A stretch of DNA of 19,796 nt from assembly GCA_029253805.1 (NCBI GenBank), contig JAQWYU010000060.1:1-19796 (forward strand), written 5' to 3'. A program made the translations under genes and the position numbers. The stretch comes from Flavobacteriaceae bacterium (lineage in GTDB: Bacteria > Bacteroidota > Bacteroidia > Flavobacteriales > Flavobacteriaceae). Below the pieces are notes generated by a model, which saw only the letters and a list, made by a program, of their open reading frames with translations, ran no database searches and was not told the DNA's origin. Below are positions 1 to 7,717 of the stretch, piece by piece. How positions within the stretch are numbered: the stretch's first letter is position 1; each line of letters opens with the position of its first letter.

Positions 1-397
1 TAATATTGTTGTTTTCTAAAAAAGCACTGACTGTATTGGGGTAGGAAGTTGCAATTTGTCTTCCATTTAAATCTTCAAGAGAGTTGTATTCCATGTTTTT
101 TGGAACTGCAATTGAAACCCTACACTTTGAAAACCCAAGTTTCGAAATATATTCTATGGAATTTCCTTTTTCAACCAGCACATTTTTTCCAATTATAGCG
201 GCATCTACTACCCCATCTTTTAAGTATTGAGTAATGTCTCCATTTCGAAGATAAAACACTTCGATAGGAAAATTAGTAGCTGTTGCTTTGAGTTGGTCTT
301 TGCCATTATCAATAGAAATCCCAATAGCTTTCAGTAGTTTCATGGAATCGTCTTTTAGACGTCCTGATTTTTGTACTGCAATTTTTAAAGTATTCAT
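1..397 (-). CDS. hisG: ATP phosphoribosyltransferase HisG, N-terminal part (runs off window)
   Basis: First enzyme of histidine biosynthesis: joins ATP and PRPP to give phosphoribosyl-ATP in the cytoplasm. The minus-strand frame is open from ATG at 397 to the window edge, giving about 132 residues. It begins MNTLKIAVQKSGRLKDDS and continues with DGVVDAAIIGKNVLVEKG and EDLNGRQIATSYPNT, which match the catalytic periplasmic-binding-like domain of HisG. The C-terminal part lies outside the window, so I cannot tell from sequence whether the long-form regulatory domain is present; the family in this phylum is usually about 285 residues. The gene follows a His-rich leader peptide and an intrinsic terminator (413-446), so transcription is very probably controlled by attenuation according to charged tRNA-His supply. 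It is presumably the first gene of a his operon that continues beyond position 1. Confidence 0.93.
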   Translation of the reverse strand, partial: MNTLKIAVQKSGRLKDDSMKLLKAIGISIDNGKDQLKATATNFPIEVFYLRNGDITQYLKDGVVDAAIIGKNVLVEKGNSIEYISKLGFSKCRVSIAVPKNMEYNSLEDLNGRQIATSYPNTVSAFLENNNI

Positions 398-412
398 TGT
401 TCGTTATTTAGT

Positions 413-446
413 AAAAAAAAGACCCGCTTGATTTCTCAAACGGGTC
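413..446 (-). terminator. his attenuator: intrinsic terminator before hisG
   Basis: On the minus strand an 11-bp stem (arms 436-446 and 421-431, one G-U pair) closes a GAAA tetraloop (432-435) and is followed by eight U residues (413-420). It ends 16 bases before the hisG start, between the leader peptide and the gene it would silence, so it is an attenuator and not an end-of-operon terminator. Confidence 0.9.
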
Positions 447-492
447 CGTATATAGTTCATAATAGTATCCTACACATCTTTACCTCGCTTGA
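436..492 (-). promoter_or_regulatory. his antiterminator pairing (alternative hairpin)
   Basis: The end of the leader frame (482-492, read UCAAGCGAGGU in RNA) can pair with the terminator 5' arm (436-445, ACCCGUUUGA) through ten base pairs with one bulged A and one G-U. The same leader segment is nearly a copy of the terminator 3' arm (421-431), as expected of competing partners. A ribosome stalled at the His codons would leave 482-492 free, so the antiterminator forms. One reaching the stop codon would cover it, so the terminator forms. Pairing was worked out by eye; no folding energies were computed. Confidence 0.7.
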
Positions 493-539
493 AAGCCAGT
501 TAAAATATGATGACTATGGATTACTAAAAATAGATTCAT
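480..539 (-). CDS. hisL: his operon leader peptide
   Basis: A 19-codon frame from ATG at 539 to TAA at 480-482 encodes MNLFLVIHSHHILTGFQAR. Three of four consecutive residues (8-11, H-S-H-H) are histidine, the hallmark of a leader peptide whose translation senses charged tRNA-His. It lies about 80 bases upstream of hisG, on the same strand, and directly before a strong intrinsic terminator. Its last codons (bases 482-492) can pair with the 5' arm of that terminator, so the position of the ribosome on this frame decides which hairpin forms. It is too short for normal gene calling. The gene name is by analogy with enterobacterial hisL; I see no sequence similarity beyond the His run. Confidence 0.85.
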   Translation of the reverse strand: MNLFLVIHSHHILTGFQAR

Positions 540-556
540 TGTTATAATTATTGATA

Positions 557-564
557 CAAATATT
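557..564 (-). promoter_or_regulatory. possible -7 box for his leader transcript
   Basis: AATATTTG on the minus strand, one mismatch from the Bacteroidota -7 consensus TAnnTTTG, lies 17 bases before the leader ATG. I see no clear TTG at the -33 position, so this is tentative. Confidence 0.25.
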
Positions 565-653
565 CAGAAAATAATTAATGTAAACCTAAAATATTTACAA
601 GAATTATCAATTTCATAAATATGGCGTGTTTAAAACCAAGTAATCTCTAAAAT

Positions 654-1466
654 TTATTGATTCCCTAAAATAATTGGCAAACCATTTTTCCCAGAACCAA
701 TTACAATCACTTTACTATTTGAAGATTCAGAAAGTTTTACAGTTGCTTCAATACCTTTATCTTGCAAAATACGATCGTTGAGGGATGCGCTTAATATTCG
801 GTTGGCATCAGCTTTACCTTGTGCTTCAATACGCACCTTTTGAGCTTCTTTATCAGCTGTTACTAACCTAAACTCATACTCTAAGGACTCTTGTTCTTGT
901 TTTAATTTACTTTCAATAGCATTCTTGATTGTATTAGGTAATTTGACGTCTTCAACTAATACACGTTTTACATTTAAAAATTGTCCATCTAATAGATTAA
1001 CTACTTCATCAAGAATTTCTTGTTCAATTACATCTCGTTTGCTGGAGTAAAGCTGTTCTGGAGTATAACGACCAACTACACTACGTGCAGCGGCATTAAC
1101 CGCAGGGTTAAGTAGTTCTGTGACATAGTCCTCCCCTTTCGTTTTTATTAAACTACCAAGATTTTCAAATTCTGGCTCATACCATATAGTTCCATTTACT
1201 TTTACTTCTAATCCATTCACTGAAAGAACGTTCATCTCATCCGAAATAGATTGCTGTCTTACTTTGTGTATGAGCATACTGTTCCATGGGGCTACAATTT
1301 GAAAACCTTCACCATAGGTTTTTTCTGTTACAATTCCGTCTCCAAATCTTTCAAACAAGACACCACCTTCACCAGGTCCAATTGTAACTGCTGATTTAGA
1401 AATTAATATAAAAAACACTCCGATTATTACTATAATGGGAAGTCCGATTTTGGGTAAATTTTGCAT
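654..1466 (-). CDS. Prohibitin / SPFH-domain membrane protein
   Basis: A 270-residue protein of the prohibitin (SPFH/Band 7) family. One N-terminal membrane segment (about residues 8-27, rich in I, V and F) is followed by the Band 7 domain (about 28-190, including GPGEGGVLFERFGDGIV and the AARSVVGRYTPEQLYSSKRD segment) and a charged, probably coiled-coil region (about 185-235, EQESLEYEFRLVTADKEAQ). The family forms large ring assemblies at membranes and, in other bacteria, accompanies membrane proteases such as FtsH; no protease gene is adjacent here, so a partner is unknown. It ends a three-gene run with fabG and a VWA-domain membrane protein, 14 bases after the latter. The start ATG at 1466 is supported by the membrane segment that follows directly. 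The family is certain; the exact role is not. Confidence 0.9.
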   Translation of the reverse strand: MQNLPKIGLPIIVIIGVFFILISKSAVTIGPGEGGVLFERFGDGIVTEKTYGEGFQIVAPWNSMLIHKVRQQSISDEMNVLSVNGLEVKVNGTIWYEPEFENLGSLIKTKGEDYVTELLNPAVNAAARSVVGRYTPEQLYSSKRDVIEQEILDEVVNLLDGQFLNVKRVLVEDVKLPNTIKNAIESKLKQEQESLEYEFRLVTADKEAQKVRIEAQGKADANRILSASLNDRILQDKGIEATVKLSESSNSKVIVIGSGKNGLPIILGNQ

Positions 1467-1480
1467 TTTTTTATTTTTTA

Positions 1481-3511
1481 TTAAATTAAACCATTGTACT
1501 TTCTAATTAACCACTCTAAGAAAAGACTTACAAAAAGTATAAATAAAATGAAAGTAATATCAAACAAATATACAGATTTTTTGGTTATTTTCTGTCTACT
1601 ATAAAAGCGATTGTCAGCTATTAATTCTTCAATTAGTTGATTTACTTGTGAATCAAGAAAAAGCTTAGCATTAGTGTTTTTAGAAAGTTGTTTTAGGTCA
1701 TTAATATTTGCATTTATAAGTTGTTTTTCAATATTATGTTCTAATATTTCAAACATCCCTGTTTTGTTATGTACTTCATTATTCACATTAACCTCAAACG
1801 AATAAGACCCAGAATCAAGTACATTAAGATCAATTTCATGAGAATAATTATTTATACTCATGGGTAGTTCAATTAAATCTCCGGAAATATTATTTTTGAA
1901 TTTTATGTTGATTTCAGCATTTAAATCTAATTCATAATTTTTATTGTAATATTGAGCTGTGATTGACAAATCTTGATTTCCATCATAAATAGATTCGTAA
2001 TTGACAACAAGGCGATTATTTTGTTTTTTAATATCTAAATACTGAATAATTTTTGATATGAATGAGTCAAATTTTTTAAAGTCAGACTCTTGTATAAACG
2101 AGTGCATTCGCCATTTCCATAAACCTTCAGCTAATACTAGAGAGTTTCTTGATTTAGTATTTTCATAAGTAAACCATAAAGGGCCAGAAATATTATTATT
2201 TCTAGATTTATCTAATAGAGTTTCAAATTTTGTATTGATTGAAATTTCACCAAGATCAGTATTTAGTGGTGGATAGGAATTAAAATTATAATCACTAATA
2301 TCAAAACTGGTAAATTCAGTATTTATTTGTGCCTGAACTAATGTGTTCTGATTAGTTGATTTTTTATTAAAATCTGATTGAATTTTATTTAAAAATGTCC
2401 AGTCTGTTGATATTCCTGCAACAATCAAGGTATTATTATTCATTTGTTTTATTAATTCAAACACTCTTTCGAATTTAATATTTGGCTGGTATAAAATTAT
2501 TACTCTGTATGTATTTTTAGATAAGATATATTCATCTGGACGAAGGATATCAACACTACGTTGTTTATTGGTTTCAATTGAGGTTTTTAATGCTCCTAAA
2601 TCTGGATGGGACATCGTAGATACTAGAGCTATTTTACTATATTCATCAATAGTTTCTATAGAAAAGTTTTTTAGATTATTTAGTATATTTTTCTCATTTT
2701 GAATAGGCTTTAAATAAACTTTGTAAGATTGTCTGCCTACTTTAGAAGATTTAATTAGTGGTGTAATTATTTTTGAATTATATCTAGTTGAAAAATTTAA
2801 TTGCTCTTTAAATACAATATTGTCTTGAGATGAGATTATTAAATCCGAAAAAATAGGTTCATTTCCAACGTATGAACAAATAATTTCAACAGGAAATTTA
2901 TTTTCTAAATAAGTGTATTTGTTATTATTTATGTTCTGAATTTTTAAGTCAGTTTCACTTATAGTATCCCCTAAAACTAACGGAAAGATAGCCTGATTAA
3001 AAGTTTTTGATGAATTCACATAGTTTCTACCTGTTGTTTGGTTACCATCAGAAATTAAAACTATGGGTGAAATCTGTGGCTCATAAATAACTTGAATATC
3101 TTGAAGAGCCTGGTTGATATTTGTTTTCTCATCTTTAAAATTTACGACAGAACTTTGATTTAGCTGTTCTCCAAAAGTATAAGTTATTGTATCAAACTTT
3201 TCAGTTATTTTTGAGCTACCAAGGATAGTTTGCATTAAAAATTTAGTCAGACTATCTTTATTTAAGTACTTGATTGATTGTGAGTTATCAACTGCTAGTA
3301 CAAGTTTAGGTTTTATTATTTTAATTACTTCTTTATCAAACTTAGGATTTACTATAAGTAGAAGTAATAGAAATATTGTGATAAATCTCAGAATTGCTAA
3401 ATACCATTTAATATTATTCCGATCAGATTTATATACATACTGAAAAAGCGCTAATAAAAGCGCTAAAATTCCAGATCCTATAATATATAAAATTGTATGA
3501 TTGCTTATCAT
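1481..3511 (-). CDS. VWA-domain membrane protein
   Basis: A 676-residue membrane protein. Two hydrophobic segments lie near the N-terminus (about 7-25 and 37-54), followed by a von Willebrand A-like domain starting near residue 68. This domain carries the metal-binding (MIDAS) pattern D75-N-S77-Q-S79 and a later ISDGN motif near residue 155. The middle part is long, rich in Asn and Ser, and probably beta-rich and extracytoplasmic. A final membrane segment (about 648-668) precedes the short tail. The two-TM plus VWA start resembles BatA/BatB-type and glutamine-amidotransferase-like membrane proteins of Bacteroidota, whose function is largely unproven. It sits between fabG (33 bases upstream) and the prohibitin gene (14 bases downstream) on the same strand, so co-transcription is likely. 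Family assignment rests on the MIDAS and topology; I do not recognise a specific function. Confidence 0.8.
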   Translation of the reverse strand: MISNHTILYIIGSGILALLLALFQYVYKSDRNNIKWYLAILRFITIFLLLLLIVNPKFDKEVIKIIKPKLVLAVDNSQSIKYLNKDSLTKFLMQTILGSSKITEKFDTITYTFGEQLNQSSVVNFKDEKTNINQALQDIQVIYEPQISPIVLISDGNQTTGRNYVNSSKTFNQAIFPLVLGDTISETDLKIQNINNNKYTYLENKFPVEIICSYVGNEPIFSDLIISSQDNIVFKEQLNFSTRYNSKIITPLIKSSKVGRQSYKVYLKPIQNEKNILNNLKNFSIETIDEYSKIALVSTMSHPDLGALKTSIETNKQRSVDILRPDEYILSKNTYRVIILYQPNIKFERVFELIKQMNNNTLIVAGISTDWTFLNKIQSDFNKKSTNQNTLVQAQINTEFTSFDISDYNFNSYPPLNTDLGEISINTKFETLLDKSRNNNISGPLWFTYENTKSRNSLVLAEGLWKWRMHSFIQESDFKKFDSFISKIIQYLDIKKQNNRLVVNYESIYDGNQDLSITAQYYNKNYELDLNAEINIKFKNNISGDLIELPMSINNYSHEIDLNVLDSGSYSFEVNVNNEVHNKTGMFEILEHNIEKQLINANINDLKQLSKNTNAKLFLDSQVNQLIEELIADNRFYSRQKITKKSVYLFDITFILFILFVSLFLEWLIRKYNGLI

Positions 3512-3544
3512 TAATTTAAGGAATAATCACGTTAATTTAACGCA

Positions 3545-4291
3545 TTAAGTAAGCATACCACCATCAACATTCAAAGTTTGTCCAGTAATGTAACTAGAAA
3601 GATCACTTGCAAGAAATACACAAGCATTAGCTATATCCTTTGGAGAACCGCCCCGTTTTAACGGAATACCTGAACGCCATCCAGAAACTGTTTCCTTATC
3701 CAATTTTGCAGTCATTTCGGTTTCAATAAACCCAGGAGCAATTACATTACTTCTAATATTTCTAGAACCAAGCTCTAGGGCAACAGACTTAGAAAAACCA
3801 ATAATACCAGCTTTAGAAGCTGCGTAATTAGTTTGACCCGCATTTCCTTTAACTCCTACTACCGAACTCATATTAATAATGGATCCTTTGCGCTGTTTAA
3901 GCATAGTACGCTGAACCGCTTTAGTCATATTAAAAACAGATTTTAAGTTCACTTCAATTACTTTATCAAAATCATCTTCACCCATTCGCATAAGTAAGTT
4001 GTCTTTTGTAATGCCTGCGTTGTTAATTAAAATATCAATAGTTCCAAAATCATTAAGAATCCTTTCAACTAGTTTTTGAGAATCATCAAAACTAGCAGCA
4101 TTACTTTGATATCCTTTCACAACAGTTCCATGCGCATGTAGATCTTTCTCTAAGGCTTTAGCAGCTTCAACAGAAGAACTGAAGGTAAATGCGACATTAG
4201 CTCCATGCTCAGCAAAGATAGTTGCAATTCCTTTTCCAATACCTCGACTAGCACCAGTGATTATTGCTGTTTTTCCTTCAAGTAATTTCAT
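3545..4291 (-). CDS. fabG: 3-oxoacyl-[acyl-carrier-protein] reductase FabG
   Basis: A short-chain dehydrogenase of 248 residues, the normal FabG length. It catalyses NADPH-dependent reduction of 3-oxoacyl-ACP in fatty acid elongation. Visible motifs are the nucleotide-binding TGASRGIG (12-19), NNAG (90-93), the catalytic serine in INMSSVVG (about S143), and Y156-x3-K160 in NYAASK. The C-terminal ASDLSSYITGQTLNVDGG is typical of FabG. The start ATG at 4291 is preceded by a good -7 box (4317-4324). Downstream lie the VWA-protein and prohibitin genes in the same direction. No acpP or fabF is adjacent, so it is not in the classical fab cluster. A role in another SDR reaction cannot be excluded, but the similarity to housekeeping FabG is strong. 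Confidence 0.93.
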   Translation of the reverse strand: MKLLEGKTAIITGASRGIGKGIATIFAEHGANVAFTFSSSVEAAKALEKDLHAHGTVVKGYQSNAASFDDSQKLVERILNDFGTIDILINNAGITKDNLLMRMGEDDFDKVIEVNLKSVFNMTKAVQRTMLKQRKGSIINMSSVVGVKGNAGQTNYAASKAGIIGFSKSVALELGSRNIRSNVIAPGFIETEMTAKLDKETVSGWRSGIPLKRGGSPKDIANACVFLASDLSSYITGQTLNVDGGMLT

Positions 4292-4316
4292 AAAAAATGT
4301 GTGATGATTGATTATT

Positions 4317-4324
4317 CAAATATA
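4317..4324 (-). promoter_or_regulatory. Bacteroidota -7 box for fabG
   Basis: TATATTTG on the minus strand is a perfect match to TAnnTTTG. It ends 25 bases before the fabG ATG. The rest of the 157-base gap (4292-4448) is AT-rich with nothing else recognisable. Confidence 0.45.
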
Positions 4325-4448
4325 CTAAAGAGAAGCCATTGTGATAAAAAAAAGTATATTTTTTTTTATTTAGGAATTTAAAAAAATAAAATAACTCTTT
4401 ATTTATCTAATGATTTAAAAAATTAAATATTTATTAATATGAAGATAT

Positions 4449-5324
4449 TCATATTGACAACACTGAAGCGACTTTTTTTCCTATTTCAGCAGGAGATTCA
4501 ACTACATGAATTCCGCATTCTTTCATAATTTTCTTTTTAGCTTGAGCAGTATCATCACTTCCTCCAACTATAGCTCCGGCGTGCCCCATTGTTCTACCAG
4601 CAGGAGCAGTTTCCCCTGCAATAAATCCAATTACAGGTTTTTTGCTACCACTATCTTTATACCATTTAGCAGCGTCTCCTTCAAGTTGACCACCAATTTC
4701 CCCAATCATTACTACACATTCTGTCTCTGGGTCATTGATTAATAATTCTACAGCTTCTTTAGTAGTTGTACCTATAATAGGATCTCCTCCAATTCCTATT
4801 GCTGTTGTAATACCCAAACCTTGTTTTACAACTTGATCAGCTGCTTCATAAGTCAAAGTACCAGACTTTGAAACAATTCCAACACAACCTTTTTTAAATA
4901 CAAACCCCGGCATTATACCAACTTTAGCCTCCTCAGGTGTTATTACACCTGGGCAGTTAGGTCCAACTAGTCGACAAGGTTTATTTTTAATATAATTTGA
5001 AGCAACAATCATATCAGCTACAGGGATTCCTTCAGTGATAGTTATAATTACTTTAATTCCAGCATCGGCAGCTTCCATTATTGCATCTGCAGCAAATGCA
5101 GGGGGCACAAAAATAATAGAAGTATTGGCATTAACTTGATCAACAGCTTCTTTGACTGTATTAAATACAGGCTTTTCTAAATGAGTTTGTCCGCCTTTTC
5201 CCGGTGTTACGCCGCCAACAATATTAGTACCATACTCTATCATTTGAGAAGCATGAAAAGTACCTTCACTCCCAGTAAATCCTTGAACAATTATCTTTGA
5301 ATTTTTATTTACTAATACACTCAT
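4449..5324 (-). CDS. sucD: Succinate-CoA ligase, alpha subunit SucD
   Basis: Alpha subunit of succinyl-CoA synthetase, which couples succinyl-CoA cleavage to nucleoside triphosphate formation in the TCA cycle. At 291 residues it is full length. Visible features are the CoA-binding N-terminal segment GFTGSEGTFH (15-24), the VGPNCPG motif (120-126), SKSGTLTYE (152-160), and the phosphorylated histidine in TMGHAGAIVGG (H248, equal to E. coli H246). The beta-subunit gene sucC is not beside it, which contrasts with the sucCD operon of enterobacteria; the partner must lie elsewhere. A perfect -7 box (5354-5361) 29 bases upstream suggests it has its own promoter even though it follows the lpx operon on the same strand. 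Confidence 0.96.
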   Translation of the reverse strand: MSVLVNKNSKIIVQGFTGSEGTFHASQMIEYGTNIVGGVTPGKGGQTHLEKPVFNTVKEAVDQVNANTSIIFVPPAFAADAIMEAADAGIKVIITITEGIPVADMIVASNYIKNKPCRLVGPNCPGVITPEEAKVGIMPGFVFKKGCVGIVSKSGTLTYEAADQVVKQGLGITTAIGIGGDPIIGTTTKEAVELLINDPETECVVMIGEIGGQLEGDAAKWYKDSGSKKPVIGFIAGETAPAGRTMGHAGAIVGGSDDTAQAKKKIMKECGIHVVESPAEIGKKVASVLSI

Positions 5325-5353
5325 TTATTACTTATTAAATATTTAAAACTTTG

Positions 5354-5361
5354 CAAATGTA
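5354..5361 (-). promoter_or_regulatory. Bacteroidota -7 box for sucD
   Basis: TACATTTG on the minus strand matches TAnnTTTG exactly and begins the string TACATTTGCA that also occurs before the M14 peptidase gene (19153-19160). It sits in the 87-base gap between the LpxD-like gene and sucD. Confidence 0.45.
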
Positions 5362-5411
5362 ATTTTTTGAATTTAAACTTTAAAGATTTTAAAGTATAAA
5401 TTTATTCTAGT

Positions 5412-6347
5412 TTACTTATCTCTTAATTCTTTAATAATTCTAGGTAATTTCCGAAGTAATGCTAATTCTTTTAATTTTGATCTGGATTCTTCAATTGGTG
5501 TACCAAAATATGTTTTACCTCCTTGAACAGATTTAGTCACTCCAGTCTGACCTAATATGATTGATTTAGATCCTATGGTTATTCCGCTATTTGTTCCTAC
5601 TTGTCCCCAAATAGTAACATCATTTTCAATAATACAACACCCCGCTATACCACTTTGTGATGCAATCAAGCAATTAGTTCCTATTACAGTATCGTGACCG
5701 ACTTGAATAAGATTATCTAGTTTAGTACCTTCTCCTATTGTAGTGTCTCCAGTTACCCCTCGATCTATTGTGCAGTTTGAACCTAAGTGAACATTGTTTT
5801 CAATAATTACTCTTCCACTTGACTTTAATTGATCATGTCCTTGTGGTCGTTTTTTGTAGTAGAATGCATTACTTCCCAAAACTGTTCCCGATTGAATAAT
5901 TACATTATCCCCAATTATAGTTTCATCAAAGATGCTAACGTTGGAATGAATAATGGAATTTTTGCCTATTACAACATCATTACCAATAAAACAATTGGGT
6001 TGTATTATAGTTCCTTCTCCAATAACCGCAGATTTAGAAATTGATATATTAGATGGTTTAAAAGGTTTAAAATATGTGGTGAGTAAATTGAAGTCTCTAA
6101 ATGGATCATCAGAAATTAATAATGCCTTTCCCTCTGGACAATCTACATTTTTGTTAATTAGTATTACAGAGGCTCTCGAATTAAGTGCTTTTTTGTAATA
6201 CTTAGGATGATCAACAAATACTATGTCACCATGAGAAACAACATGAATTTCGTTCATTCCAAATACTTTAAACAAAGGATCTCCTACAAAATTACATTTA
6301 ATAATAGATGCTATTTCTCTTAATTCATAAGACTTTTTAAATTTCAT
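5412..6347 (-). CDS. LpxD-like UDP-3-O-acylglucosamine N-acyltransferase paralogue
   Basis: A left-handed beta-helix acyltransferase of the LpxD family, 311 residues. After a short alpha/beta N-terminal domain (about 1-95), hexapeptide repeats run from about 100 to 275 (for example VIGEGTIIQPNCFIGNDVVIG), with the likely catalytic histidine in IQVGHDTVIG and an ending (GQTGVTKSVQGGKTYFGTPIEES) like that of the true LpxD. It is clearly diverged from the lpxD at 9111-10139: the LpxD motif GADGFGF is replaced by GSNAFYY. Start chosen at ATG 6347, one base after the efp stop codon; a longer frame to 6392 would start at TTG and overlap efp by 44 bases. It is the last gene of the lpx operon. A second lipid A or other sugar N-acylation is plausible but unproven. 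Confidence 0.82.
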   Translation of the reverse strand: MKFKKSYELREIASIIKCNFVGDPLFKVFGMNEIHVVSHGDIVFVDHPKYYKKALNSRASVILINKNVDCPEGKALLISDDPFRDFNLLTTYFKPFKPSNISISKSAVIGEGTIIQPNCFIGNDVVIGKNSIIHSNVSIFDETIIGDNVIIQSGTVLGSNAFYYKKRPQGHDQLKSSGRVIIENNVHLGSNCTIDRGVTGDTTIGEGTKLDNLIQVGHDTVIGTNCLIASQSGIAGCCIIENDVTIWGQVGTNSGITIGSKSIILGQTGVTKSVQGGKTYFGTPIEESRSKLKELALLRKLPRIIKELRDK

Positions 6348-6348
6348 A

Positions 6349-6915
6349 TTAGGCTTTGATACGTTCTTTGTAAGTGCCTTTTGTAGTTTCAACTTTAATC
6401 AAGTCACCTTCATTGATAAAAAGAGGAACCATTACTGTAGCTCCAGTTTCCACAACTGCTGGCTTAGTAGCATTTGTTGCAGTATTTCCTTTTATGCCTG
6501 GTTCTGTTGATGTTACTGTAAGTGTTACACTTGAAGGTAAATCAACTGAAAGAGGTGAATTATCTTCAGTATTTATTAGTACAGTTACTACTTCTCCTTC
6601 TTTCATTAAATCAGGATTATCTAAAACTGATTTTTGTAGCTCAATTTGAGTGTAATCTGCTGTATTCATAAAATGAAATGTATCTCCATCATTGTATAAA
6701 TATTGAAATTTATGAGTTTCAACCCTGACCTCTTCAATTTTATGTCCTGCTGAGAAAGTATTATCAATAACTTTACCGTTAGTAACACTTTTCATTTTAG
6801 TTCTTACAAACGCTGGGCCTTTCCCCGGCTTAACGTGTAAGAATTCAATAATTTTAAAAATATCATGGTTATATTTTATACATAATCCATTTCTTATATC
6901 TGATGTGCTAGCCAT
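6349..6915 (-). CDS. efp: Elongation factor P
   Basis: A 188-residue translation factor that relieves ribosome stalling at proline runs. The KOW-like N-terminal domain (1-65) carries the tip loop VKPGKGPAFVRT with Lys32 at the position modified in many bacteria (E. coli Lys34). The central and C-terminal OB domains follow, ending with the signature FINEGDLIKVETTKGTYKER. No modification enzyme (EpmA/EpmB, EarP or YmfI type) is encoded in the window. It lies between lpxA (7 bases upstream) and the LpxD-like gene (1 base downstream), so it is translated from the lipid A operon message. This ties expression of a housekeeping translation factor to envelope synthesis genes. Confidence 0.96.
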   Translation of the reverse strand: MASTSDIRNGLCIKYNHDIFKIIEFLHVKPGKGPAFVRTKMKSVTNGKVIDNTFSAGHKIEEVRVETHKFQYLYNDGDTFHFMNTADYTQIELQKSVLDNPDLMKEGEVVTVLINTEDNSPLSVDLPSSVTLTVTSTEPGIKGNTATNATKPAVVETGATVMVPLFINEGDLIKVETTKGTYKERIKA

Positions 6916-6922
6916 GACTTAA

Positions 6923-7708
6923 TTAGTTTGATTTAAAATATCCTTTCATAATACCACGATGTGAATTTTTAATAAATTGTAAAATTTCGTCACGTTCAGG
7001 TGTTGCTTCCATTTCTGCTTCAATAATCTCTGAGGCTTGTGAATTGTTATAATGTTTTTGATAAAGTATTCGGTATATGTTTTGAATTTCTTTAATTTTT
7101 TCAGAGGTAAACCCTCTTCTTCTTAAACCAACAGAGTTAATTCCTACATATGATAAAGGTTCGCGAGCGGCCTTAACGTAAGGAGGAACATCTTTTCTGA
7201 CAAGAGATCCTCCGGTTACAAAAGAGTGATTTCCTATGGAACAAAATTGATGAATTGCAGTCATTCCAGCTAATATTACATAATCTCCAACAGTTGTATG
7301 CCCAGCCAGCGTACTATTATTAGAAAAAATACAATTTTTTCCAACTACACAATCGTGTGCTATGTGACAGTAAGCCATTATCAAACAATTATCTCCAATT
7401 ACTGTTTTCATTTTATCTGTAGTACCGCGATTGATTGTTACACACTCTCTAATTGTTACATTATTTCCTATGACAACTGTTGTGTCTTCATCGTCGTATT
7501 TTAAATCTTGAGGCATAGCAGAGATAACAGATCCCGGGAAAATACTACAGTTTTTTCCAATACGTGCTCCCTCCATGATTGTAACATTTGATCCAATCCA
7601 TGATCCCTCACCAATAATAACGTTATTGTTAATTGTAGTAAAGGGCTCGATAACCACGTTTTTTGCGATTTTTGCACCAGGATGAACGTAAGCTAATGGT
7701 TGATTCAT
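6923..7708 (-). CDS. lpxA: UDP-N-acetylglucosamine acyltransferase LpxA
   Basis: First step of lipid A synthesis: transfers a 3-hydroxyacyl chain from ACP to the 3-OH of UDP-GlcNAc. The 261-residue protein has the left-handed beta-helix of hexapeptide repeats (about 5-185) and the LpxA catalytic segment MAYCHIAHDCVVG with His118 (equal to E. coli His125) and His115. The segment LAGMTAIHQFCSIGNHSFVTGG and the C-terminal helical part starting SVGLRRRGFTSEKI are typical. It starts 9 bases after the lpxC/fabZ stop and ends 7 bases before efp, in the operon order lpxD, lpxC/fabZ, lpxA. Confidence 0.96.
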   Translation of the reverse strand: MNQPLAYVHPGAKIAKNVVIEPFTTINNNVIIGEGSWIGSNVTIMEGARIGKNCSIFPGSVISAMPQDLKYDDEDTTVVIGNNVTIRECVTINRGTTDKMKTVIGDNCLIMAYCHIAHDCVVGKNCIFSNNSTLAGHTTVGDYVILAGMTAIHQFCSIGNHSFVTGGSLVRKDVPPYVKAAREPLSYVGINSVGLRRRGFTSEKIKEIQNIYRILYQKHYNNSQASEIIEAEMEATPERDEILQFIKNSHRGIMKGYFKSN

Positions 7709-7717
7709 TTTTAATTA

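Noticed and set aside
4292..4448. Possible small gene or RNA in the fabG-sucD gap
   Set aside because: Only poly-A/T-rich sequence, no frame, no stable stem; only the fabG -7 box is supportable.
5829..6198. Two plus-strand open frames inside the LpxD-like gene
   Set aside because: Antisense shadows of hexapeptide-repeat coding sequence; no domain and no upstream signals.
6348..6392. TTG start of the LpxD-like gene overlapping efp
   Set aside because: ATG 6347, one base after the efp stop, fits operon spacing and gives a normal N-terminus.
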